This document shows positions 26,001 through 37,695 of a stretch of 64,000 nt of DNA, piece by piece. The DNA comes from Sebastes aleutianus. Taxonomy: Eukaryota > Chordata > Actinopteri > Perciformes > Sebastidae. Each line of letters begins with the position of its first letter. The stretch's first letter is position 1. The stretch lies in the NCBI GenBank assembly GCA_916700875.1, contig CAKAKS010000034.1, positions 16,397,718 through 16,461,717 of the forward strand, given 5' to 3'. The notes beneath the pieces are model-generated. The model worked only from the letters and a program-made list of their open reading frames with translations, was not told where the DNA came from and made no database searches. The translations under genes were made by a program, and so were the position numbers.

Positions 26001-27208
26001 ACTATACTGTATCTTGATTATTTAATTCCGGTGTCGCCTAAATCTGATTGTGCGGCGCCTTGGACAGGATGTGAGTGGATGATAGTCTGTGATTTGTCAG
26101 TCAGGAACTTCAGCAGCAGGGCGCTGCAGCATTTCCTCTGCATAAAAAAAAGAACCCCTTTCACTGACACAGTCCCCTTCTGTGAGCCAAGGTTGTGAAA
26201 ATGTTGCTACTTCATTGTTCACAAGAAGAGCTAACCAAGGGTTGACAAAGAGCACAATGGGATAAAAAAAAAACACTTTTATGACAGCGACTCTTGAGGA
26301 GCTCTGTCGTCAGGATGTTAAAATTCAAACAAATTTGACAGATAACGAACATTTTGCGCTCATGTAATGTTTGAAGCAAATAAAGGGGAAAGGCAGACAG
26401 GCAGGAGAGAGGTTCATGTTAGCTTTTCTAAAGGCTTCAGTGCACTTCAGTGTCATCTGCGTGGGTGTGTGCTTTGTCACAAGCTTTCCAGTGTCATACA
26501 TACCTGCGGCCATGAGGTCCTGACAGTGGATGTAGGAGGCCTTGAAGTCCAGACACTGGAGAGCTTGCTCCGCCAGCAGGGTCAGCACTTGGCCTTTTCG
26601 GGCGTCCTTGTCGTCGCCTAGATATAAACAGAGACGGATATCCATTGAACATCAACACACAAACATGAAAGTGTCTTTTTAAAAAACTTATTTCTTTTTA
26701 ATCTTAAGAAATGTCGACATGTCAAAGCTAACAGCAAATCTCATAATCCTGCATATCACATCTGGCTTAATAAACCTCTTTATTAAATCTCCTTCTGACT
26801 ACACACACACACACACACAGGCTCAAGGTTGGAACACAAGGGCGTCTAACTGTATTAGCTGCACCACCGGCCGAGCTACATATTAATATGTCGACCATAA
26901 ATGAGGTTATTGCCGTGTCTGTTCATCTCAAAGAGGGAGTTTGAAATATCAAAAAAAAAATACCGTCCCGACATAAACCTGTTTACACAGTCGCATTGTG
27001 GGGACTCGCCTTCCAAATGGTGACAAAATGCACGTCCCCATGACGTAAATCATTATATTTTAGGGTGAAGACTTGGTTTAGGGTTAGGGTATGGTTAGGT
27101 TAAGGTTAGGGTAATGGTTAGGATTAGGCATGTAGCAGTTACAGTTAGGGTAAGTCTCCAGGAAATGATTGTAAGTCAATGTAATGTCCTCAAAAGTCAT
27201 GAAAACAC

Positions 27209-27281
<73 letters not shown>

Positions 27282-30173
27282 CGCGCGCGCGCGTGCATGC
27301 GTGCGTGCGTGGCGTGAGTGACAGATCGAAATGTGGTGTTTACAGCGAGGGGGAAAGAGGTGTTGGTCAAATATTTTCAGGGTGAGTGGTGAAAGGGTGT
27401 CTTCAAAAGCTGTCAAGACCTCAATATAAAGGAGGTTTGTGTGTGTGTGTGTGTGTGTGTGTTCTTTTAGACCAAATGCTTTTATCAAGACATTCTCTGG
27501 CATTTATTTCAAGCCAATCTAAATCAGACATCTTGGGAATCCAATTGAAGCCTTTACTTGTCCTTCAAGGGCCAATCAAAGGGTGGGATGAAAAGGTGAG
27601 AAATGTCAGAAAAACAACAAGTAGCAAATACTCAATTCAATAAGCTCTGACTATAAAATGAACTCCGGATCACCAGAATTTTTGAATATTCTAATTATTG
27701 ATTCATTCAGACAAAAAAACAAGCCTTTTTTTCTTAGCTCTACCTCATAAGACAGAATGATTTACGGAGCATTTCTGTAGACCGAGGCGGGAACCAAACC
27801 CTTAGGGTTTTTAACCGGTGAGCTGGTGATACCTGCATTAAATATTCACCACAGAGCCCCGGAGCGATGCGCCCTTCAAAAGCCTCCCCCCTGCATTTAT
27901 TTATTTAAAAATTTGTTTATTCCTCTTCTCATCTCCCTCTGCCTCTTTTTTTTTTTTTTTTCTGAAACCACACAGTGAGAGCTGCCTGCTGACTGAATGT
28001 GAGCAGCACAGACACAGAAATGCCACAAGGCCGGTTAGCAGGTTTCCTTCAGCTGGTGACAGGCCTCGGAGAGAGAAGACAGAACGAGCTACGGATTAAG
28101 AGACGGAGGACAGACGAGAGGGGAAAACAACGCACATGAAGAGACAGACAGACGCGGAATAGTCTATCATCATATTGTTGAAGAGAAGACAGATAAAACA
28201 AACATGGAGTTACAGAGCAAGACAAAGAGACGGCGATGTTCGTGTCATTTTGGAGGACAAGAAGTAACAGGGTGACATCTTAAACCTTCCTACATGTCGG
28301 TTTCATGTGGTGGTGATAGGGGGGCGGTAGGAGGGGTCCAAAAATATGGAATATTTTTTTCTCTTAACTTGAAACTTCTAACTTTTAACATGAATTTTAA
28401 TTAGGAATTCAAAATCAGCCAAAATGCAGCCAACATCACTCATGTTTTATGTGTCGACTCATCAGTTAGCTGCAGTGTGCTCGCAGTCATACTGTTCCCC
28501 AGTTTGTAATCCCAAATGGGAGATGTGAAAGCGCGCACAAAAACATTAAAAAACTAAACTAAATATCCCATTTGAAATTACAGTACCACAAGAAGGCTGA
28601 TGTAAACAGTTTTTTCTGGTCAAGAGCTCTTGCTCATGGTAACTCCTAAAAGGAAGTGAAGATGAAGGGATGGAAGGAGTCTTTAGAGGAGAAGAGAGAA
28701 ATACTTAGTTTAAAGACCTAAAATATGTTTACCAAAACTAGACTAGGCTTGTCAGCGGCTTAGGTTTGTGAGTCTGTAGGATGTTGCTAAAAGAGAGGAG
28801 TCTTCTTTATGTACAAGTTGTTCCACAGTACGCTGTGAAGTTATACATTACAAGTTAGACATTGAAGCATTAAAGGGATAGTTTGGGTGTTTTAAAGTGG
28901 GGTTGTATGAGGTACTTATCCATAGTCAGTGTATTACCTACAGTAGATGACGGTCGGCACGCCCCCAGTTTGGAGAAGCAGACAGGAGTTACCGCATGGA
29001 AGCAAAGCAATGTACTGCTGTGTAAAATATATTTTAGCCACCTAAAAGAAAGGCCCACCTAAAAAAAATCAATATCAGTTTAAGTGTGAACGCTATATTT
29101 AGAATATTTTCGCCGGTTTACTTTGCCATGAGATGGCTATACAGTCTACGTTTCCAACGGGGAACTGAAGCCGGTATCTATGGTGTCGCCAAAGCAACCA
29201 GACTCCATTGAAAAAAACTGTAATTTTAACTTCAGAACACAGGAGTTGCTGGTCTACTGCTGCCTCAATCATCGGTTAGTTTGTTTGTGTTATTGTGTGA
29301 CTTTGGTTAGTTCGTATTCACACAATAGCACAAACAAACCTAACCGATAGAGGCAGTGGTAGACCAGCAGGTTCCGTGCAGTCACTCCTGTCTGCTTCTC
29401 CAAACTGTAAGTAATACACTGACTATGGATAAGTACCTCATACAACCCCCACTTCAAAACACCCAAACTATCCCTTCAAAGTCTGTCGCTTTGATCAAAT
29501 TTCACTGTTGAATCTTAGTATCCTACTTGTGAATACCACCTGGACGAATACAAGTTCTATCATTAATAGCCTTTCAGATATTTTCTGCAAATTTACGAAC
29601 ATGAGGTTGACATATTAAATGAAAAAACACAAGAAAAAAGGACTTTAATACAACTAGATTGTAATTACAAAAACTGAGTGTTCAACAAATTAAATTGAAT
29701 ACCAAGGTGAATATCCCTTGCCGGCATCTGTCAGCTTTAAAAGTGGTTTGAGGATCAATACTTTCATCTGAGGCAACAAGCAGAGCTTCAAAGTGGTCCA
29801 AACAGTGGGTGCCTCGATTGTAGGTACAACAAACGATTTTTTTTACAGCTCATATATCGTCTGTAAAAAAACGTCATCGGCTATGAAGAACAGTAACTGA
29901 GATTTGGGCTAAATTGAGGACAGACAGATGAGAATGACAAGTACCCTGAACATTATTTGTGAATGGGCTGCCATTCAGAAACAACATCCATCTATCCATC
30001 TATTCTCATCACAAAGTTGCAAATCCTGATGCACAGATATGACTTAATGGCCTAGAACTCTATGAGCCCCTGACTATAATAACTACATGAAACTTGGGCG
30101 CAGAAAAAAAGGTTTAGAGAGTGCACAAAGTGATGTGTCTGGGGAGTGAAATTGGCTTGCTCCTCTAGGATGT

Positions 30174-30214
<41 letters not shown>

Positions 30215-33200
30215 CGTGCGTGTGTGTGTGTGCTTAAGTATGGATTTTTGCTTGCAAGCTGCAACGCCGCTCATGAAGATGAATTTCCCTCTTGTGTGAG
30301 AGCTGTCAGTGCGCTCGCCGAAAGTACCCACGCATGCCAGGGTACGTCTCTGCGCCTCGTGTGGGCGGTCCTCTCTCACTTAATCTCATGAGCTTTTGTC
30401 ATGAAACTGCCACCGGAGAAGAGTCTTAGCTCATTGAACGTTTCCCTCATAACACACGATAACACTCAAAAGAAAGAAGAAGGAGAAGAAAGATGATGTG
30501 ATCAGTGGTGTCTGTAGGTACCTGCCACTCGGAGAAGCGAGGCCAGATTCAGCAGAGTAGTGGACTGCTTGTAGGCCGTGGAGCAGTGGGCGATGCACTC
30601 CTCTATGAGAGACAGACGGTCTGATCGCAGGCGCACTGGGAGGGGAGAGGAGGGAGGCAGAGGGGGAGGGGTGTCAGACATGTTTTGCTAATTACTGTAT
30701 TCAATCTGGAAAAGTTGCAGCTGACAGTAGAAATGATGTCGTGTAAATGATGGATGCAGCTGCTGTCGGGCTGTCGGCAAAATAATAAAACGCTGTATAG
30801 TTTGTAAGAGTAAAGCCCGACCCTAATGATATACTGGCCGATACTGACTATTTTGCAGACATTTCGTAGACCAACTACTCAAGAAAATAATCAGTAGATT
30901 AAATTATCATGAAAGTAATGTCAGCCCTAGAGGAAATATAAAACATAAATACAACAAAAACATATCAATTATGTAAAATAGCATTCAAATATAAATAAAC
31001 ATGCAGCCTAAAAAACTATAATTTACTGCAATTTCTTTATGCCTAAGTATCTATATATTTATCACTAGGGATGCCACAATATCAAAAAATTAGTAGTCAA
31101 TACCAGTACCAGGGAAATTCCACGATTATCTGGATAAATGCAATACCACGGTAAAAAACAAAAGTAAAACAACAAATTCCATGTACTTAAACATAACACT
31201 ACACATAATATTACCGTTTGCATACTGGTTTCTTGTAAGGGAGTTAAACACGTCATAATTCCATCTCTATTATCTATTTAAATTACTGTGAAAACATCTC
31301 CTTCAAACAACTATTTATTCAAATCTCTTGCCAAAAACAACATTTTACGTGATTACATTTGAAAACATCATGCACACATTGCTGAGGAGAGGCATTTTTC
31401 TGGAATTCCCTGCTAAGCCTGTTGTCCCCGTGACACAGCCACGGATAAGCGGAAGAAAAATGGATAGATGGATGTACATCATGATAACGTTAAAACGTAC
31501 TTTTGCCCGATACTCATTTTTACTGAACCTGAACGCACCAAAATGTAAATCAATGGCACCTCCCATGTCGACATCAGCAGGACGAGAGCTAGTTAACGTT
31601 AGCTGTTAGCAGCCGGTAAGCAGCACAGTCCTGCACGGAGCTAACAGCTAACATTAACTAGCTCTCATCCTGCCCATTTCAACACGGATTTGTGGTTCAC
31701 AATGTGGCATTATCAGGGAAGTCACGTTTTCAGATTTTCGGCATCAACTTGGTACTGAAGTATCAGTTCTCGTGACATCCCTATTTATCACTATATCTGC
31801 CAATATATCTATGTTGGCAATATCGGCTGATATAATTGGCCTGGCGATACATTGGTCCAGCTCCACTTTGAAGCAAATATCAGAGTACTTTGTTAAATCA
31901 TTCTATACGATGACCATGTTCTAATCTTGTCAACCATAGTCCCTTGTTACCTGTAATCCACAGTTTGTTTTATAACTGCGGCGTCCATGACGTTATTGTT
32001 GAAGTGTGGGAACTCCACAGTGTAAATATGACTCATACATATGTTAACTACATATACAAGTGCAGAACTTAGAGATTTGAGATGCAATGCTCATTGTTTG
32101 ACAATATGCATTCAACTGGGCTAATATAATTAGGTCTTACCCATTCAACAGGATTGTAGTGAACTTTTAGGGAGGTTTTCAACTTTTTCACAGTTTGAAT
32201 TCAATATATAGAAACTCTCAAAAAATCCATTTCTGTAATTTTTTTTCCCCTGAAAACCTGAGAAATATCATGTTTAGAGCCTCCACAGGCCTCTGTGCTT
32301 TCTCTGCACCCCGCTGAGGATCTTTATGGCTTGGAATCACTCTGGGCGAGGCCTAGAGGGAATTCTGGGGAGGGTGGTGTGTATGAAGCATCGCTTGAGG
32401 CGCTGTTTGGGGGGGCTGCAGGAGACAGCCTAAGATGGATTACCTATGCTCAAATCCTTTCACTTCATACTTGTTGTGCGTGTTTATCTGTGAGCGTGCA
32501 AATGTACAGGGATATGGCTTTTACTTTAGTGAAAAAGAAAGATAATGTGCCTTTTTGTGTGTGGACAGTATGTGTGTGTGTCCTTGCAAAAAATTGTATG
32601 ATGGCACCGCAGGCAATACAGAGCCATGGAGCCTTAGGCTTTAGACAATAATCACTGATACAAAACCCATACGACACAAAAAAGTCATAATTGGAGAGTT
32701 TTCCTTTTACTACACCTCCCTTTCTTTCATTCTCTCTTTCTATGTTTCTGTTACATTTTTCCTTCATTCCTTCTCATTCTTTCTACCAAAACTCTCTTCT
32801 GTTCTCACTTAGTCTCACAGGTATGGATAAGTGGGCAGTGAAAAAATAATGCGAGTAGACAGCAGGGAGTGAGGAGAAAGAGGAGTGAGAGGGAGCGAAG
32901 AAGAAGCAGTAGAAAAGAGAAAAGCTGTGGAATACGTGATGCAGAAAGAAAGACGGGAGAGAGAGAGAGAGCAGGAGAGGGTGAGAGAGAGATGGCAGTT
33001 TATGGCTCTCTCTGTCACAGCGGTTTTATGCTGGCAGCTCAGTTTGATGAGGGCAAAAGGGGGAAGAGAGCACAGGCCTCGGAGGCAAACAACACCTCGG
33101 TTCAGAGGTGAGGCGACGCGGGGCCAAGCTGGTTCATTCTGGCTCCACAGTTTCCTTTAACAGAGAGCCATGCCTGGAAACTGCTGCGATGAGGGAACCG

Positions 33201-33282
33201 ATGTGGAGCCAGAAAAGAGAGAAAGGAAGAGTGTGCAGGTGAATACTGATTGGTCAGGTTTACAGATGGAGCGGAAATATAT

Positions 33283-33318
<36 letters not shown>

Positions 33319-36300
33319 GCGTGTGAGTGTGGCAGAGAGAGCACACACGCAGAGACCAAACACTTCAATCCTAATTAGGCCATCAGGCAGATGTTGTTTG
33401 CACAACACTTGATCCATAAATAACCATATATTTAGATATAGTGGCAAGAAGAGGTGACATATGGAGGGATGGAGGAAGTGACAGCAGGGAGGGAGACAGG
33501 TTGGATGGTATGTTGGTGAGGGAAGTGGGGGGACGGCGTCCTTACATCCTCTACATGTCTGAGTTTACGATTAAGGACAAGGCAACATATTCGAGCACAC
33601 GTGTGGTTACTTGGAGCGCATTTACTTCCCATTGTGTAGTACCTTGCAGTGGCAGGATGCTGGCGCTGAAGTCCTCCAGTTGGCTGAGAGCGTTGATGAG
33701 GTCCAGTTCCTCCTGGATGGTCGGAGGACAGTCGGTGATCAGCTGGAGACACGCCCTGGCGAAGACAACAACCAGTTCAAACAGGGACACGTGACTACCA
33801 ATCAGCTATATTAATCTGTCTTAAAGGTAACCAATCAGATGACCTCACAGGAGGAAGTCTGAATTAACATGGAAACTCACATGCAGGACAGAGAGATGGA
33901 TACCACTCTCATGCAGCTTAGAACAAAGGCTGAAAAGAGGGGGAAACAGATAGCCTGGCTCGGTCCAAGGATAACAAATCTGCCTCCAAAGCTCACTAAT
34001 TAACACATTATATCTCTTTTGTTTAATATGTAGGCCTACTTTTATCTCACCTTGATTACTGCTCAACAGTCCAGTCGGGGTGCAGCCAAAAAAAATATCT
34101 GTCTAAGCTCCAAATAGCTTAGAATAAAGCTGCAAGGTTCACACTGCCCTGTCCGTTAGGTGTGAGGCGGAGTATAGAGAGAGAGTGCAGTCTGTCATGT
34201 CTCAGAGTAGAGAATAGGTTTGCATGCAATCTAATGAGTTCCTTGGAATACAGTATCTGTTATGGTAAACAACTAAATAGTCTGTACTCACATAATTGAT
34301 GTGAGCGACCAACATAGTCACACTACCAGGCAGGCTACTAGGAGTTATCTAGTGAAACAAAAACCTATGCAGATATGTAATGTATAGAGACATCACAATG
34401 TGGAGCAAGTTACCAACGATGATCATTGAAGCAGTAGTTTTTTTACTGGACTTATATTATTTGTCTTGATCATATTCTTATTGAAACTTTTATATGTGTT
34501 GCATATATGCTATGTTGAGAGGGCACCCCGTGGTTAGCTCCTACCTTAGTGGCAGCAAATAGGGATCCAAATAAAGAATAAAGAATGTACAAAATCCATA
34601 GTGTAAAAGTAAAAAAAATTGCTGTTTTATGGGCGGTTATGTGCCGAAATACTTTTCTTGGCCATGACCAGCAACTTCCTGGAGTCTTTGCTGGTTGCCT
34701 GGCAACTGCTAAGAGCCGAACAGTTCGGCACGAAGCCCCAAACAGTACGGTTTGTTGGTTTTTGCACTTCAGTTTTTGTATGGCTTAAACCAGTGGTTCT
34801 CAAACTTTTTTCAATAACGTACCCCCTTTGAAATATTTTTTTCAGTCAAGTACCCCGCTAACTAGCGCAAAATGTTTTCTGCAGTTGACAGTTTACGGCA
34901 GTTTGCATTGAAAATAGGAATATTTTATAGAAAATATAGTTTATCGATTACATTTAAATTCTTTATTGAAGTCATTATAGTATAACTATTTAAGGAATTA
35001 TGCATGACTGATATTTTTTTAAATTACCATTTAAAAATAAATGTCACGTACCCCCTGCAGTACTCATATGTACCCCTAGGTGTACTAATACCCCCATTTG
35101 AGAAACACTGCCTTAAACAAACAAGATAACATGTTAATTAGTGAGCTTCCGTGGTCCTGATAAGTAGATTGTATTACCATCAGACAGAGCCAGACTAGCG
35201 GTTTCCCTTGTTTCCAATATTTGTGCTAAGCTAAGCTAACTGGCTGCTTCATATTTAATGGAAGAGTATAAGAGTTTTATTGACTGTCTCGTCTAACTCT
35301 CCGCCAGAAAGCAAATAAGCGCATTTCCCAAAATGCCAAACTATTCCTTTAATTATCAGAAGGGCAAGGTGAAATTAAAGCCAAGCAAATTAGTTGTTGC
35401 ACTTAAATTGGGTATCACCAAAAGTCACTTACATATAATCTGATAGTTTGCAGAAAATGTCTGTAAAGCGGCAACAACCGTTTTTGATTGCAGGACAAAC
35501 TTAGTGGGAAGGACTAAATGAGTTTTACTTATCAAGGGACACGCATTCAAAGTTGCTTATTAAATCTGAAGTTTGTAAAAGTTTCAAACATCGTGATCAG
35601 GAACATGGTGAGACCGCTCAAATGGATTTATTTACAAAGTCTAGACTCATTTGACGGTTCGACAACAGGGGAGTTTTCTCTTCCAACACAATCCTCACTC
35701 ATTACCCTTAATAGGATTATGTAGCACATCACTCAGCATATGTAACAGTGCACTGAACGAGTGAGTGTGTGCAGCGCCTTAAGATGCGAGTACATGCTCT
35801 TATTTTTCTCGTTTTTTTCATCACTCAATTATGCAGCAAAGCAAAATACGGCAAAGATTCAGAGAGAAGAGGTTGTGGAAAAAAAAGAAATGATTAATTT
35901 ACAAATAAATAAATCCCACATGAAACAAGAGCTTAGAGAGAGGAGCTCTGACGTCGGTGTCATTTAAGTACAGAGGAGGAAACTTGTCCTTGGAGTGTGT
36001 ATTCGACGAAGAAACACACGCTGAAACAGTTTTCTTTAACCCCTCGCGGAGTGTGAACAAAGACAACTAACACAGAGGAAGAGGCGTCTCAGAATCCCTA
36101 TCAGCGTAATGAAAGCAATCCAAAACACACATCTTCAAAAACTGGTTGAATCGATACTGTTGACAGACTGGAGTACACACACTCGGCAAAACACTCTCAG
36201 CAGCGTCCCACTCTTTGAGCATGGCTGGTGTTCTTGCCAGGAACAAGAGGTTTGTCCTGGCAAATGAGAGTAGAGGAAAGGGCTGTGGATGGGCGAATGA

Positions 36301-36353
36301 GAGACAGAAAGAGGGCATGTTGATTATGTACTCTTGCTGTGAAGTGTCTGCAG

Positions 36354-36392
<39 letters not shown>

Positions 36393-37657
36393 TGTGTGGA
36401 GACCACCTTAAAAAAGACAATGGTGAAAACATCTATTTTCGGTTTCGAGAGTCACGATGTGCTTTGCAGCATGTACTCTGTAATTTCGCAGATAACTACT
36501 TCCTGTCTAACAGACACACGGGAGAACACAAGTTAACGTTTTGAGCAGCAGTTATCAATGGAACACCATACGGAGTAGAGACCTTGCCTTTCTTTTGACC
36601 AAACCAAGCTGTGCACCAGCACATTGAGCAGCAGCGTACTACTGACGCAATCATTCCTTCTCTCTTCTACTCAAACAAGGTCTTGCAAGATGAGCTTCTT
36701 CAAACATCTTTCCATTTGTTTTCTGCATAATGGTTGTGGGTCTTTCTCACCAGGGTACGTGCAAGTTTTAAAAAGCTACTCCCAAGACACTTTGACAACT
36801 TTTAGGTATATCTAAAATAGGATTGAAAGTTCTTGTGCAAATATACTGTTATCAGCTCATTAAATGTGTGTTATCAGTGGCAATAAGCATCATAGATGTG
36901 GGTCAGTAGGGGCCTACTACGCATACTATGTTGAAAAAGTGAAAGCAAAACTTAAAAGCGACACGTTGTCACACGTCATAGAACTGCATGAAACATTACG
37001 TTTTTAACACAAACAGCTTGTTTAGGCAACAAAACCACTTAATTACGTTTGGGGGAAAAGATCATGTTTTGGCTTAAAATAACTAGGTTTGAAAAGTTAA
37101 AGTGAAACTTAACGCTTGTGAACACAAAGACAACTGCACGTTGGGTTTCACACGGGATGCGAACTCCGAGTGAAAGTATTTTGTGTCCCATCCATCCATT
37201 GTTCATGTAAAAAGTTTGATTAGTGCAGCTTTAAACAATATATGAAACTGTTTTTCAGCTGTTTAAGGACCTGTTGATATTGTGTTTGTACTTCTTTGTG
37301 CCTCTCTCGTCTATCCTGAGTGATGCTGCAGGATCACTTTAGTAGTTAGAGGGGATTCCCATGTTATTTTAAGAGGGATCTTTTTCTCCTTGTGTAAACT
37401 CTTGCCACCTTTGAGGACACAGGCAGGTGCAGTTTGTGTATCTGTCCGAGCATGTGTGTGTGTGTGTGTTTGTGTGCCTTTGGTATTTAGTACACAGGAT
37501 AAAATGTGTGTCTGTGGAGCAGTTATTTTAATCTAAAGGACACAGGCAGCCAGTCTGTATGGGCTATTAATTTCAGAGCGACATGCACAAGTTCAGACAA
37601 CGCTTTCTGTCTCATGTCTCAAATTCACGGGCAGACACACACACACACACACACACG

Positions 37658-37695
<38 letters not shown>

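Larger units (their letters stand above)
26618..30521 (-). other. NBAS: NBAS intron N-O (3.9 kb)
   Basis: Contains TTAGGG-like motifs (27062-27130), long TG/GC tracts (27212-27310, 27438-27462), a foldback element (28872-29476) and a TG run (30171-30230). The 27470-28860 part includes purine-rich DNA and nothing I can name. Confidence 0.75.
30636..33642 (-). other. NBAS: NBAS intron M-N (3.0 kb)
   Basis: Contains a hAT-like element with clear target duplication (31066-31783), a purine-rich stretch (32860-33000) and a poly(A) tract (33288-33313). Other sequence is unremarkable. Confidence 0.75.
33888..35355. mobile_element. Foldback element split by a LINE tail and a hAT-like element
   Basis: The left arm (33888-34030) has 'ACCACTCTCATGCAGCTTAG' and 'AGCTCACTAATTAACACATT'. 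The right arm (34590-35355, inverted) has 'AACATGTTAATTAGTGAGCT', 'GCTAAGCTAAGCTAACTGG' and ends 'AAACTATTCCTTTAA'. The arms are inverse copies, so the ancestral element was a long palindrome, with centre near 34700 ('GCCGAACAGTTCGGC'). A LINE 3' end sits at 34031-34580 and a hAT-like element at 34791-35110. The outer left terminus is missing. Confidence 0.75.

Noticed and set aside
27084..27503. His/Thr-rich 139-codon open frame
   Set aside because: It is the translation of the TG/GC microsatellite and its flanks.
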